64,000 bases of DNA from Virgibacillus dokdonensis. Its GTDB lineage: Bacteria > Bacillota > Bacilli > Bacillales > Amphibacillaceae. Under the pieces are notes generated by a model. That model saw nothing but the letters and a program-made list of their open reading frames with translations. It ran no database searches and had not been told where the DNA came from. The position numbers and the translations under genes were made by a program. The stretch lies in contig NZ_LT745763.1 of the NCBI RefSeq assembly GCF_900166595.1, forward strand, positions 2,662,986 to 2,726,985. Reading direction: 5' to 3'. Of the stretch, positions 8,862 to 16,166 are shown in pieces (within the stretch, counting starts at the first letter, position 1; each line of letters opens with the position of its first letter).

Positions 8862-10037
8862 TTAGCCAAAATCCTCTGCTGCGCTAACTTCATTAGTTAT
8901 TGCTTGCCTTTTATCTGTTGCAGGAGCAAGGGTTGGTTTACCTGGTGATTTTTGCACCAATCCTGGTTCCTCTAATAACTCACGGTATTCTTTTTTTCCT
9001 AGTTCTTTTTCTAATTTAGGAACTGTTAAAGGAACTCTTTCATAAAGCAAAGCTTCTTTAATTCCGTGTTCTTTAAGATGTTGAAAAGCTTTGTCTTGAT
9101 CTACATAATTTCTACTTCCTCGTCCTTCAACAGCTTTCCATCCTGCGATTTCATTTCCTTTTAAGCTTTCTTTAAGTGCATACTCCTTTAGAGCTCTAAC
9201 CCATGATTCCAAGTGTTTTGCTTTCTCTAATGCTTGGCCAACTTCTTCATTACTGATCAACGGTGGTTTCATCTGTTTAAAATCATCCAACGCGCTGTAC
9301 TGTTCCATACGTGCACGACAAGTTGCTTTTGCTTTACAAAACTTGCAGTGTTCGCCGGGTACAAACTCCCCTTCCCCGTTAAAAGCTTTTTGAGCAACAG
9401 GTTTGATTTCATCTCCCCACTTCAATAGCTCTTCAAGGGATAGCTCATATTCGGAAATATTATCAAGTCTTGGTTGTACAATAGATAAATGCACCTTAGA
9501 GATAGGATAAAGAAAGCTGTATGCTGCATAAGCACCTAAAGCATAAAGTTTCATTTGAGGGTTATCCTCAGCACTTACCGGAACCCCCTTTCCATATTTA
9601 AAATCATTAACATACAATGTATTTCCGCCAATGATGATGCAGTCCGCTGTTCCAAATCCCTCGGGAACATAAGCGCTGAAATCGACTTTCTTCTCTACAG
9701 CTACATACGGACTGACTTCCATACCTAGAGTTAATTCTTTTAAGTAATCCAGGTACGTTTCCGTGTGCTTTAACATTTCTTGTTGAAACAGTTCATTCTT
9801 TTTCATTTTGTTGAGACGTCGGGTAAATGTGCTTTTGGCCATCGGCTCAACAAAATACTTTCGCAGCCTTAACTCCGCAATCTCATGAGCCAAAGTTCCT
9901 TCTGCTGCATAAGTGGATCCTTTATCCTCAAACTGTTCTTCTAACCGAGCACTAGGGGGGCAAGCTAACCATCTATTAGATGCACTAGCAGATAACAAAG
10001 CATGTGCTCGTTCAGCATGTGCAATTTGTTTGGCCAT
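8862..10037 (-). CDS. DUF2800 family PD-(D/E)XK nuclease
   Basis: A 391-residue protein of the DUF2800 family, related to RecB/Cas4-type nucleases. It opens with the conserved SASASNRWLACPPSAR segment. The nuclease core has NTLYVNDFKYGKG near residue 145. A four-cysteine cluster (HCKFCKAKATCR plus flanking residues, near 236) fits an iron-sulfur or zinc site. It probably processes DNA ends in phage recombination together with the DUF2815 protein. It overlaps the preceding gene by one base. Confidence 0.85.
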   Translation of the reverse strand: MAKQIAHAERAHALLSASASNRWLACPPSARLEEQFEDKGSTYAAEGTLAHEIAELRLRKYFVEPMAKSTFTRRLNKMKKNELFQQEMLKHTETYLDYLKELTLGMEVSPYVAVEKKVDFSAYVPEGFGTADCIIIGGNTLYVNDFKYGKGVPVSAEDNPQMKLYALGAYAAYSFLYPISKVHLSIVQPRLDNISEYELSLEELLKWGDEIKPVAQKAFNGEGEFVPGEHCKFCKAKATCRARMEQYSALDDFKQMKPPLISNEEVGQALEKAKHLESWVRALKEYALKESLKGNEIAGWKAVEGRGSRNYVDQDKAFQHLKEHGIKEALLYERVPLTVPKLEKELGKKEYRELLEEPGLVQKSPGKPTLAPATDKRQAITNEVSAAEDFG

Positions 10038-10480
10038 TATATCTTCGCTCCCATTTCCCGTAGTTTCGTGGCAAACGTACCGTATTGCTCCTGAGGCAAA
10101 GCAGTCAAAGCTTGTACACCAAACTGACCAAGAAGCTGTACCAATTCAGCTTGTTTACCTGCATCCATTAATTGAGAGGCAGCACGTGCCAGTTGATCCA
10201 TTGTATAAGTCTGCTCCACCGTTGGCACCGCTCCTGGCTGATCTTGCTGTACAGGGGCTTGTTGCTGTATAGGCGCTTGTTGTTGAGTTGGAACTGACTG
10301 AACAGTTGGTTGCTGTTGCACAGCTGGTTGTTCTTGTTGCATTGGAGCTTGTTGATGTACTGCAGGCTCCTGTTGGACTTGTTCCTCTGTCACTTTAGGC
10401 AAACCGCTAGTTGATAAGGCTTGCGCTAGGGATAAAACTGCATTTGTAAATGCTTGATCTATTGAAATTTTAATTTCCAT
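10037..10480 (-). CDS. Gln/Pro-rich phage protein
   Basis: A 147-residue protein with three parts: a short N-terminal helix (EIKISIDQAFTNAVLSLAQAL), a central low-complexity stretch of QQ-A-P-x-Q repeats (about residues 38-85), and a helical C-terminal domain (about 90-147). The repeats resemble the tail of the DUF2815 protein two genes downstream. The start follows AGGAGG closely. Function is unknown. The shared composition suggests an interaction with the single-strand binding protein, which is speculation. Confidence 0.65.
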   Translation of the reverse strand: MEIKISIDQAFTNAVLSLAQALSTSGLPKVTEEQVQQEPAVHQQAPMQQEQPAVQQQPTVQSVPTQQQAPIQQQAPVQQDQPGAVPTVEQTYTMDQLARAASQLMDAGKQAELVQLLGQFGVQALTALPQEQYGTFATKLREMGAKI

Positions 10481-10503
10481 TAGTAATTACCTCCTAAATG
10501 TTC

Positions 10504-10584
10504 TTGCTTCTATACTGCAAGACAAGTTATAATAAAGTTGGATTATGATAGTTTTAGTCTGATGAGCCAACATCAGGCTTTTTT
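10504..10584 (+). other. Candidate short plus-strand transcription unit
   Basis: A possible sigma-A promoter (TTGCTT at 10504, 18-base spacer, TATAAT at 10528) faces right, against the phage operon. A hairpin follows at 10557-10578 (stem CTGATG/CATCAG, loop AGCCAA) with six T residues, which is terminator-like only in the plus direction. Together they would give an RNA of about 45 bases with no ORF. It lies antisense to the leader of the Gln/Pro-rich gene. The promoter is weak in its -35 box. Confidence 0.35.
10557..10584 (+). terminator. Rho-independent terminator, plus direction
   Basis: The stem GTCTGATG/CATCAGGC (one G-T pair) has a 6-base loop and is followed by TTTTTT on the plus strand. 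The minus strand has no T tract at the matching place, so it would not stop the phage early operon. Confidence 0.6.
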
Positions 10585-10589
10585 CTTTC

Positions 10590-10670
10590 CTAAAACAGAA
10601 CCAATATGATACCTAAGACTACCAACAAAGCACCTGCTAGATTGATAGCGAAATCTTTCGACGTGTACAA
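10590..10670 (-). CDS. 26-residue single-pass membrane peptide
   Basis: A very short ORF starting at TTG, ten bases after GGGAGG. The translation has a short polar start (LYTSKDFAIN) and then a continuous hydrophobic stretch (LAGALLVVLGIILVLF) long enough to cross a membrane. It starts eight bases after the stop of the 54-residue gene. No family is recognised. A second tiny hydrophobic ORF with the same TTG and strong ribosome site occurs at 11366, which makes chance less likely. Confidence 0.5.
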   Translation of the reverse strand: MYTSKDFAINLAGALLVVLGIILVLF

Positions 10671-10677
10671 TCGTCCA

Positions 10678-10842
10678 TCACCTCCCTTCAATAGCTTCTT
10701 CTAACTCACCTGAAACTCCGTAAAACATTTCTAATACATTTTCATAAGCAAGCCATTTCAATTCATCAGATAATGCAATGAATTCTTCCTGAGTTAGTTC
10801 TTCAGGAGACTTGCCAGTTTCATCTTCAAAACAGTTACTCAT
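10678..10842 (-). CDS. Small acidic phage protein, 54 residues
   Basis: A 54-residue ORF preceded by AAAGGAGGTGAAGCAA, an excellent ribosome-binding site. The product is strongly acidic (SPEELTQEEFIALSDE, then SGELEEAIEGR) and probably helical. It lies in the run of small early genes. No function is recognised; small acidic phage proteins often bind and inhibit host enzymes or mimic DNA, but this is only a possibility here. Confidence 0.65.
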   Translation of the reverse strand: MSNCFEDETGKSPEELTQEEFIALSDELKWLAYENVLEMFYGVSGELEEAIEGR

Positions 10843-10847
10843 TTGCT

Positions 10848-11348
10848 TCACCTCCTTTCATTATCTTCAATAATGCCCACAATTATTTCCAAATACTTTT
10901 TATAGCTAATCGGTTCGATCTTTATTCCAATCGATTCTTGTGGGATTTTATTTTCATCTTTTACTGAGTAAAACCATCTATCACCAACCCATTGACTTTG
11001 ATTCATATTGTTAGGTCCAAAAACATCATGAGGTTTAAACGGACTTATTTTCGGAATATCATCTAGCATTTCTTTAAATAATTTGTAATGCGTTGATCTC
11101 TTTTTGAATGTATGAATGCCGTTTTTATCAGGATGTTTAGTTAGTTCGCTCTTATAAATCTCGTAATCTTTTGAATCAGCATAGATTCCGAAGTGTGATT
11201 CATGGTAAAAAGCAAAACCGTTATCTTGAATGTAGCCATTCTGTATTTTGTTGAAGAATTCTTTTGTTTTTTCCCTTCTTTCAATCTCTTCTTTGTACCA
11301 ATCCGAATCTTGTCTAACTTCAAAAACTGGAGCATCTAGCGTTTGCAT
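10848..11348 (-). CDS. Phage protein of unknown function
   Basis: A 166-residue soluble protein rich in aromatic and charged residues, for example YHESHFGIYADSKDYEIY and a later WVGDRWFYSV. No domain is recognised. The start at 11348 is preferred because GGGGG lies 11 bases upstream; an in-frame GTG at 11369 has no ribosome site. It stands between two groups of very small genes in the early operon. Confidence 0.6.
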   Translation of the reverse strand: MQTLDAPVFEVRQDSDWYKEEIERREKTKEFFNKIQNGYIQDNGFAFYHESHFGIYADSKDYEIYKSELTKHPDKNGIHTFKKRSTHYKLFKEMLDDIPKISPFKPHDVFGPNNMNQSQWVGDRWFYSVKDENKIPQESIGIKIEPISYKKYLEIIVGIIEDNERR

Positions 11349-11365
11349 ATACTTTTTATCCCCCT

Positions 11366-11458
11366 TCACAAGCTATTAATTAAAATCAACCAGTTACCAA
11401 CAACCACAATCCCAAATGCAATAGGGTAAAACACATCAGGATCCAGTAGCTTATTCAA
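11366..11458 (-). CDS. 30-residue single-pass membrane peptide
   Basis: A short ORF starting at TTG eight bases after AGGAGG. The product begins NKLLDPDVFY and continues with a membrane-length segment (PIAFGIVVVGNWLILINSL). Its start overlaps the stop of the upstream 86-residue gene, so translation is probably coupled. No family is recognised. It resembles the 26-residue peptide at 10590 in build and start codon. Confidence 0.55.
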   Translation of the reverse strand: MNKLLDPDVFYPIAFGIVVVGNWLILINSL

Positions 11459-11715
11459 AACCAATTCCTCCTGGTAGTTTCTTGCTTTTCTATATGCCTT
11501 AATAATGACTTGGCTTCTTCGGTCATATCCCTGCTGTTCTTCATACGCTGTAACTCTTCTAGCGCATTTGCTACGTTACGATGGTGCACTGCAGCTTTTT
11601 CAAACTCTCCTTGAGCCACACAACGGGCAGCATGCATAAAGTTGTAATCATAAACAGCTAACTGCTTGTCCACTTTTTCTTGGTCTCTTTCAAGAAACAT
11701 TGAAAGTTTTGCCAT
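11455..11715 (-). CDS. Small helical phage protein, 86 residues
   Basis: An 86-residue, mostly helical protein (KLSMFLERDQEKVDKQLAVY, then repeated AA-x-x-VA and EELQR heptad-like segments). AAAGGAG is placed six bases before the ATG at 11715; an upstream start at 11739 lacks one. The family is not recognised. Its stop overlaps the TTG start of the 30-residue membrane peptide. The helix-rich sequence could form a coiled coil. Confidence 0.65.
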   Translation of the reverse strand: MAKLSMFLERDQEKVDKQLAVYDYNFMHAARCVAQGEFEKAAVHHRNVANALEELQRMKNSRDMTEEAKSLLRHIEKQETTRRNWF

Positions 11716-11777
11716 AATGATCTCCTTTCTTTCCCTCACTTTTGGTAGAATATCTACTAGAAGGGAGGTTTTATGAT

Positions 11778-11981
11778 ATGAAATTTATAATTTGGTTGAA
11801 ACATATTAAAGAAATCAACAGACCAGTAGGTGACTTAGCGTACGATATTCTAAGGGATAGAAATTTCCCAAACTCTAATAACTACGCTGATATGAGTTCC
11901 TACTTAGAACGAAAACTTGACCGGAACCAATTTAAAATGTTTGAAAAACTCTACGAGCTATATAAATCAGATATCAATTAG
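11778..11981 (+). CDS. YozE SAM-like domain protein
   Basis: A 67-residue protein that fits the YozE_SAM_like family: FIIWLKHIKEINRPVGDLAYDILRDRNFPN, then a YADMSSYLE segment and a C-terminal aromatic FEKLYELY. GGGAGG precedes the ATG. It is the only gene between the integrase arm and the left edge that reads rightward, against the early operon, and it ends convergently with a 4-base overlap. The function of the family is unknown. Its lone orientation suggests a lysogenic accessory gene (moron). Confidence 0.75.
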   Translation: MKFIIWLKHIKEINRPVGDLAYDILRDRNFPNSNNYADMSSYLERKLDRNQFKMFEKLYELYKSDIN

Positions 11982-12190
11982 TACTTTTCATATCTTTTTC
12001 TTCCGGTTATTGGATCAGCGGTTACATCCCGAGAATAAGGTCCTGCGCTTTTTCTTCGATTTGCCTCTTTTACAACTAGCTTCATCAGTTCAGAACGGCG
12101 CAGATCTATTTCTTGTGGGATGCCATTTTTCATAACAATATCTACTGCCTGTTCAAAGGCGGTTCTTAGATTAGATAGTTTACTAGACAT
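11978..12190 (-). CDS. Small basic phage protein, 70 residues
   Basis: A 70-residue protein with a helical start (SSKLSNLRTAFEQAVDIVMKN) and a basic C-terminus (GPYSRDVTADPITGRKRYEKY). GGGAGG lies before the ATG, and it follows the 73-residue gene without a gap. No family is recognised. It overlaps the end of the convergent YozE-like gene by four bases. Confidence 0.6.
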   Translation of the reverse strand: MSSKLSNLRTAFEQAVDIVMKNGIPQEIDLRRSELMKLVVKEANRRKSAGPYSRDVTADPITGRKRYEKY

Positions 12191-12412
12191 CTATCTCCCT
12201 CCCTCAAAATCTCTTGCATAACTAACCTGCCTATAAAGCTTCATTACTTCCGGGTTGCTACTATTAAAAGCGACTGAATACAACAATGGAATGTTATATG
12301 TCCTTTCCATATCCTCCATCAAAGTAACTAACCGTTTGTTACGTATCCGTTTAGGTGCTTGCATGATGTTGTTGTATCTATCACGGAACGATTGTAGTTC
12401 TTCTTGTGTCAT
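12191..12412 (-). CDS. Small phage protein, 73 residues
   Basis: A 73-residue helical protein (TQEELQSFRDRYNNIMQAPK, then NKRLVTLMEDMERTYNIP). A good AAGGAGG precedes the ATG. The NIPLLYS...NPEVMKLYRQVS portion resembles the small phage proteins found next to excisionase-like genes. No function is assigned. It is coupled head-to-tail with the 70-residue gene downstream. Confidence 0.65.
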   Translation of the reverse strand: MTQEELQSFRDRYNNIMQAPKRIRNKRLVTLMEDMERTYNIPLLYSVAFNSSNPEVMKLYRQVSYARDFEGGR

Positions 12413-12434
12413 TTTGGTTTACCTCCTTACGCCT

Positions 12435-12629
12435 TTAAATAACTTCGTGTTCCTCTGCCATTAACCATTTATCAATGGCATTCAAGTCGAATACCAGTAT
12501 GCCAGGGGCTGGGCGCTTGAACGGGATATTATTTTGTTTAATCAACCTATAGATAGTTGATTCTGACATGCTACAGTTTATTGAATCTAAATATTTAACG
12601 AGACTCTTAACGCCTCTTACTAATCTCAT
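12435..12629 (-). CDS. Excisionase-like DNA-binding protein
   Basis: A 64-residue protein with one winged-helix/HTH_17-type DNA-binding domain. SMSESTIYRLIKQNNIPFKR (residues 20-39) forms the helix-turn-helix, and VFDLNAIDKWLM the wing and last helix. Such proteins act as phage excisionases or small repressors. It lies downstream of the antirepressor in the early operon, far from the integrase, so a role in excision is possible but not shown. Confidence 0.7.
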   Translation of the reverse strand: MRLVRGVKSLVKYLDSINCSMSESTIYRLIKQNNIPFKRPAPGILVFDLNAIDKWLMAEEHEVI

Positions 12630-12643
12630 TCTCCTATCCCCCT

Positions 12644-13429
12644 TTAATTGGCTTCTTGCAAGTCAACTCCGTGTTTAATAGCAAAATCTTTAACAACCGA
12701 AACATATATTTCAACTAAACGCTTATCGTCAGCAATAACATCCACTTTGCTAAGCTTGTCTCTTTTTGATTTAGAAACTCCTTCATCTGCCAATCGTCTA
12801 CGCTTGTTAGTCAAACGTCTGGATAGATCAAATTTCCCCCGACGTTCAACTTCTTTATAAATCTCACTATTAACCTCCCTGTAAGCTTCAAATCCTCCAC
12901 GTGACTGTGCCATTTTACCAATTAATTGACGAGCATCTTTTCTCCAGTCTGTCGTATTAAGAGCGACTACATCCCGTATGCCTTGCACTTCTCCTGCTAA
13001 TTTCTTTTGGGCTAGCTCATTTTTTGCAATAGCTTTAAACAAACCATCGAACATTTGAAGTTCTGGACTGAGTTGAGACGTGTTTAATTCGTAAGAGCCC
13101 GTCTTTCTAATCTGAGGAATAACTTCAATTGCCAACCAATCTTGAAACTTTTCTGCTATTTCGTTAGATGCTTTAAAAGCTAGTTTGTAGACTAGTGGTT
13201 CAGGGATAAGATCACCATTTTTTATTTCTGCCACAAGTGGCAGAAGGTGCCCGATATATTCATTAATCCTTGTCCACCGTACGTTTTCGTAAACGTTATT
13301 ACCTTTTTTAGTTTTAGAAACGATACCCAGTGACTTTGCAACTTCTGCTACATCAAATAAGATTTGTTCGCCTTCTTGCTTTGCAGATACTTTGAATAAT
13401 TCATTTTCAAATACTTTTAAATCTGACAT
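12644..13429 (-). CDS. Phage antirepressor, BRO-N and ORF6C domains
   Basis: A 261-residue antirepressor. The N-terminal BRO-N domain (residues 1-115) includes FDVAEVAKSLGI and EKFQDWLAIEVIPQIRKTG. The C-terminal ORF6C-type domain (about 160-261) includes WRKDARQLIGKMAQ and an EIYKEVERRGKFDL segment. Such proteins oppose the CI repressor to start lytic growth. The start follows AAAGGAG and overlaps the DUF771 gene by 13 bases. Confidence 0.85.
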   Translation of the reverse strand: MSDLKVFENELFKVSAKQEGEQILFDVAEVAKSLGIVSKTKKGNNVYENVRWTRINEYIGHLLPLVAEIKNGDLIPEPLVYKLAFKASNEIAEKFQDWLAIEVIPQIRKTGSYELNTSQLSPELQMFDGLFKAIAKNELAQKKLAGEVQGIRDVVALNTTDWRKDARQLIGKMAQSRGGFEAYREVNSEIYKEVERRGKFDLSRRLTNKRRRLADEGVSKSKRDKLSKVDVIADDKRLVEIYVSVVKDFAIKHGVDLQEAN

Positions 13430-13698
13430 CTACTTTTTCTCCTTTCTTCCATCCACCGAATTAGAAATGCTTGTGCTTCCTTAGCTGGGTAAAACCACTT
13501 ACCTCCCAGTTTTACTTTTGGAAAACGTTCGTCGTGAAAGAACGTGTCCTGTATTGTATTCCAACTCATAGAAGTTCTACGTTTTAAATCAGATGAGTCC
13601 CAAAAAACCTTTTCTTGATCTAATTCATTCAAACGTTTTTCTATCGCATCCTGATATAGTTGCTTAATTTCCTCTTCATCTACATGAACCTGAATCAT
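13417..13698 (-). CDS. DUF771 family DNA-binding protein
   Basis: A 93-residue protein of the DUF771 family. It has a helical N-terminal part and a helix-turn-helix-like core (SSDLKRRTSMSWNTIQDTFFHD), then FPKVKLGGKWFYPAKEAQAFL, which is the signature of excisionase-like wHTH proteins. A run of GGAGG repeats precedes the ATG. It lies between the Cro-like gene and the antirepressor and is probably an early regulator. Confidence 0.75.
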   Translation of the reverse strand: MIQVHVDEEEIKQLYQDAIEKRLNELDQEKVFWDSSDLKRRTSMSWNTIQDTFFHDERFPKVKLGGKWFYPAKEAQAFLIRWMEERRKSRCQI

Positions 13699-13727
13699 TA
13701 ATTTCCTCCTCCTCCCCTTAAAAATGA

Positions 13728-13940
13728 TTAAGCTGAGCGATCTTCTACTTTTTCAAATAAGTACTCAATTTCATAATCAGGAAAGAACTTACGTTTGATT
13801 TTTATTGCTTCAGTTAATGAAAAATCATAGTGACCATTAAGTTTGTCGTATATTGTTGCAACCCTAACATCTAACAACTCAGCTAAATCTTTTGCTTTTA
13901 CGTTATATCTAACCATTTCAGCCTTTAGTGTTCTTAGCAA
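13728..13940 (-). CDS. Cro-like transcriptional regulator
   Basis: A 70-residue XRE-type DNA-binding protein. The helix-turn-helix is KAKDLAELLDVRVATIYDKLNG (about residues 16-37). It begins at TTG, ten bases after GGGAGG. It is divergent from the CI-like repressor and is the first gene of the leftward early operon, the expected place of Cro. The shared intergenic region carries repeated operators. Confidence 0.8.
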   Translation of the reverse strand: MLRTLKAEMVRYNVKAKDLAELLDVRVATIYDKLNGHYDFSLTEAIKIKRKFFPDYEIEYLFEKVEDRSA

Positions 13941-13966
13941 AGTAAATAAACCTCCCTTACTTTTTG

Positions 13967-14116
13967 ATACTCAATTTCGTATCTTGGTTCAATCATATAC
14001 TCAATTTCGTATTTAGTCAACCATTTATTCATAGAAAAGTGTTCAATTTCGCATTTGACTATTTACTTTTATACAAATATTGCTATAATCTAAGTAGACA
14101 ATACGAAAAATCGTAT
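13967..14116. promoter_or_regulatory. Prophage switch operators
   Basis: The 15-mer TACTCAATTTCGTAT occurs exactly twice (13968 and 13998, 30 bases apart). A weaker copy, TGTTCAATTTCGCAT, is at 14040, and a near-perfect palindrome ATACGAAAAATCGTAT is at 14101-14116. All share the frame ATAC-N8-GTAT. They lie between the divergent cro-like and CI-like genes. This is the arrangement of a lysis-lysogeny switch, where both proteins would compete for the same sites. Confidence 0.8.
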
Positions 14117-14136
14117 AAAAAAGGAGTAGAGTTAAA

Positions 14137-14469
14137 GTGAAAGATAAAAGAACAGAAGTTGTAGAGAAACTGATAGATAAAAGCTGGTCTAGTAAAAAAG
14201 CATTTGCTGAAAGTATTGACATACCATATACAACATTACGTTCCATGCTACAAAGAGGTATAGGAAACGCTTCGGTTAACAATGTTATTAAAGTGTGTAA
14301 AGGATTGGGAATTACTACAGAGGAATTAGAAAAAATGGCATCTCGCAAAGAAGATAGTACTCCGATTACAATTGCCGCCCACCATGACGGTGATGAATGG
14401 ACAGACGAAGAATTAGAGGAGATTGAGAAGTTTAAAGAATATTTAAGATCAAAGCGAGATAAGCAATAA
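14137..14469 (+). CDS. CI-like XRE repressor
   Basis: A 110-residue repressor starting at GTG, ten bases after AAGGAG. The helix-turn-helix is KKAFAESIDIPYTTLRSMLQRG (about residues 20-41), and the C-terminal part is acidic and helical (DEWTDEELEEIEKFKEYL). It lacks an S24 peptidase domain, so it is not cleaved by a LexA-like reaction. The next gene, a metallopeptidase, probably inactivates it, as ImmA does for ImmR of ICEBs1. Confidence 0.85.
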   Translation: MKDKRTEVVEKLIDKSWSSKKAFAESIDIPYTTLRSMLQRGIGNASVNNVIKVCKGLGITTEELEKMASRKEDSTPITIAAHHDGDEWTDEELEEIEKFKEYLRSKRDKQ

Positions 14470-14480
14470 GGGGTGTTTTT

Positions 14481-14942
14481 ATGTACGAGCAATTACAAGA
14501 TGAAGCAGTATCATTAAACGTGGTAATTAAAGAAACATATTTACCAGGTCGCCTAAAAGGGCTCTACGGTGAAAACGAGATCTTAATTAATAAAAACATT
14601 GAAACTACTACAGAAAAAACATGCGTTTTAGCAGAGGAAATAGGGCATCACCTTTATACGGTAGGAGATATAATAGATCAATCAAAAATAATGAATATTA
14701 AACAAGAAAAACTAGCAAGGCGGTGGGCTTTTAGAAAACTTATACCTTTAGAAAGTTTTTTACATGCATTTAACCATGGGTGCAGATCAAGGTATGAAAT
14801 AGCAGAAACATTAAATGTTACAGAAGCTTTTCTTGAAGATAGCTTGAATTACTATAGAGAAAAACACGGTACATTTGTCAGAATTGACGATCTTCACGTT
14901 TTATTCTTAGACCCTCTAGGTATACATCGAGAAATTAAATAG
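14481..14942 (+). CDS. ImmA/IrrE-type metallopeptidase
   Basis: A 153-residue protein of the M78 (ImmA/IrrE) family, directly after the repressor. The active-site helix reads LAEEIGHHLYT, so the canonical HExxH has Glu at its first position, a variant seen in a number of phage members. A C-terminal GIHREIK tail ends the protein. In relatives this enzyme cleaves the repressor during SOS induction. The missing first histidine leaves the enzymatic activity open. Confidence 0.8.
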   Translation: MYEQLQDEAVSLNVVIKETYLPGRLKGLYGENEILINKNIETTTEKTCVLAEEIGHHLYTVGDIIDQSKIMNIKQEKLARRWAFRKLIPLESFLHAFNHGCRSRYEIAETLNVTEAFLEDSLNYYREKHGTFVRIDDLHVLFLDPLGIHREIK

Positions 14943-14956
14943 GAGGAAAATAAAAA

Positions 14957-16090
14957 ATGGCTAGTTTCCGAAAAATTAACGGAAAATGGGAGTACAGAGT
15001 ACGTTATAAAGAAGGGAGTAAATACAAGGAAAAATCAAAACGGGGTTTTAAAACAAAAAAAGAAGCTCAATTAGCTGCAGCGAAAGTAGAATCTGATATA
15101 GTTCAATTTGGTTTTTCCGATAACGGCGAAGAAAACGTCAAAAAATTCATCTATGATTGGCTTGAAGTATATAAAAAACCGATTATAAAACCGATTACGT
15201 ATTCTGTTCAAGAACGTAATGTTAGGTTGAACATAATACCTAGGTGGGGTGATTATAAACTAAAAGAAATAAATAGAACCGATTATCAAAAATGGGTAAA
15301 TGAAATAAGTGAAAAATACTCAGCAGGTACAGTTAAAAGAATTCATTCGTTAATGAATGCAGCTTTACACAGCGCTGTTCATGACTTTCACATTCTTTAT
15401 TCAAACCCAATCGCTAGAATTAAAATTCCTCAAGACAATAAACAAGAAGAAATAAAGCATTTTACAACAGAGCAGCTAAAAACTTTTCTATCTAACTGTA
15501 AACCTGTAAAAAAATCGAAATATAAGCATTCAATACAGTATTTTGCCTTGTTTACTTTGATGGCAAGAACAGGCATAAGAATTGGGGAAGCACTCGCATT
15601 GAGATGGGGAGATTTAAATACAGATAGCATCAAGATTAATAAAACACTTGTTTATCCTTTAAATTCCACACCGTATTTATCAACCCCTAAAACGAAAAAC
15701 AGCATTAGAACAGTCAAATTAGATAAGACTGTAGTCGATCTTTTAAAAAGGCATAAAATAAATCAAAAAGAAATGTATTTAAAATATCCGTCTTTTAAAC
15801 CTTCAGACGATGATCTTATGTTTCATCAGCACGATGGACGTTGGCTAAGAACAAATGTGGTCAGAGAATATTTCAAAGAGGTTTGCAAACGTACACAACT
15901 ACCTGTCCTGTCACCCCACGCTTTAAGGCATTCACATGCAGTTCATCTGCTTGAAGCCGGCGCGTCTCTCAAATATGTATCACAACGGTTAGGGCATTCT
16001 AGCATAAAAACAACTGCTGATACATATTTGCACATCACCGAAAAGATTGAAGATGACGCAATAAAAATGTATCAGCAGTATTTAGATTAA
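14957..16090 (+). CDS. int: Tyrosine site-specific integrase
   Basis: A 377-residue tyrosine recombinase with the usual N-terminal arm-binding and SAM-like domains and the C-terminal catalytic domain. Catalytic residues are visible as ARTGIRIGE (Arg near 208), SPHALRHSH (HxxR near 322), a following GHSS histidine and TYLHI (Tyr near 356). AGGAGG precedes the ATG. It is the last prophage gene, so the attachment site should lie just beyond its stop, near the end of sufB. Confidence 0.95.
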   Translation: MASFRKINGKWEYRVRYKEGSKYKEKSKRGFKTKKEAQLAAAKVESDIVQFGFSDNGEENVKKFIYDWLEVYKKPIIKPITYSVQERNVRLNIIPRWGDYKLKEINRTDYQKWVNEISEKYSAGTVKRIHSLMNAALHSAVHDFHILYSNPIARIKIPQDNKQEEIKHFTTEQLKTFLSNCKPVKKSKYKHSIQYFALFTLMARTGIRIGEALALRWGDLNTDSIKINKTLVYPLNSTPYLSTPKTKNSIRTVKLDKTVVDLLKRHKINQKEMYLKYPSFKPSDDDLMFHQHDGRWLRTNVVREYFKEVCKRTQLPVLSPHALRHSHAVHLLEAGASLKYVSQRLGHSSIKTTADTYLHITEKIEDDAIKMYQQYLD

Positions 16091-16166
16091 ATATTTATCC
16101 AATTAATTGTGGGTAGTTTGTGGGTGACTTCTGCATGAGCGCACCTAAAAACATTGCTATCAAGCC
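16091..16166. other. Probable attR region at the end of sufB
   Basis: These 76 bases separate the integrase stop from the sufB stop and hold no gene. They include two copies of GTGGGT (TTGTGGGTAGTTTGTGGGTGA, 16108-16128). Phage attachment cores normally lie here. Because the prophage continues off the left edge, the matching copy cannot be found in this window. Confidence 0.5.

Larger units (their letters stand above)
1..16166. mobile_element. Prophage, right-hand part
   Basis: A temperate phage occupies the left quarter of the window. The order integrase, metallopeptidase, CI-like repressor, then divergent Cro-like gene, antirepressor, small early genes and replication genes is typical of Firmicutes siphophage lysogeny and replication modules. 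The first gene at the left edge is a sigma-like regulator that usually precedes the packaging genes, so the late genes should lie left of base 1. The right boundary falls between the integrase stop (16090) and the sufB stop (16167). No second attachment site is visible, so the exact end is unknown. Confidence 0.95.

Noticed and set aside
10848..11369. GTG start at 11369 for the 166-residue phage protein
   Set aside because: No ribosome-binding site before it; the ATG at 11348 has GGGGG upstream.
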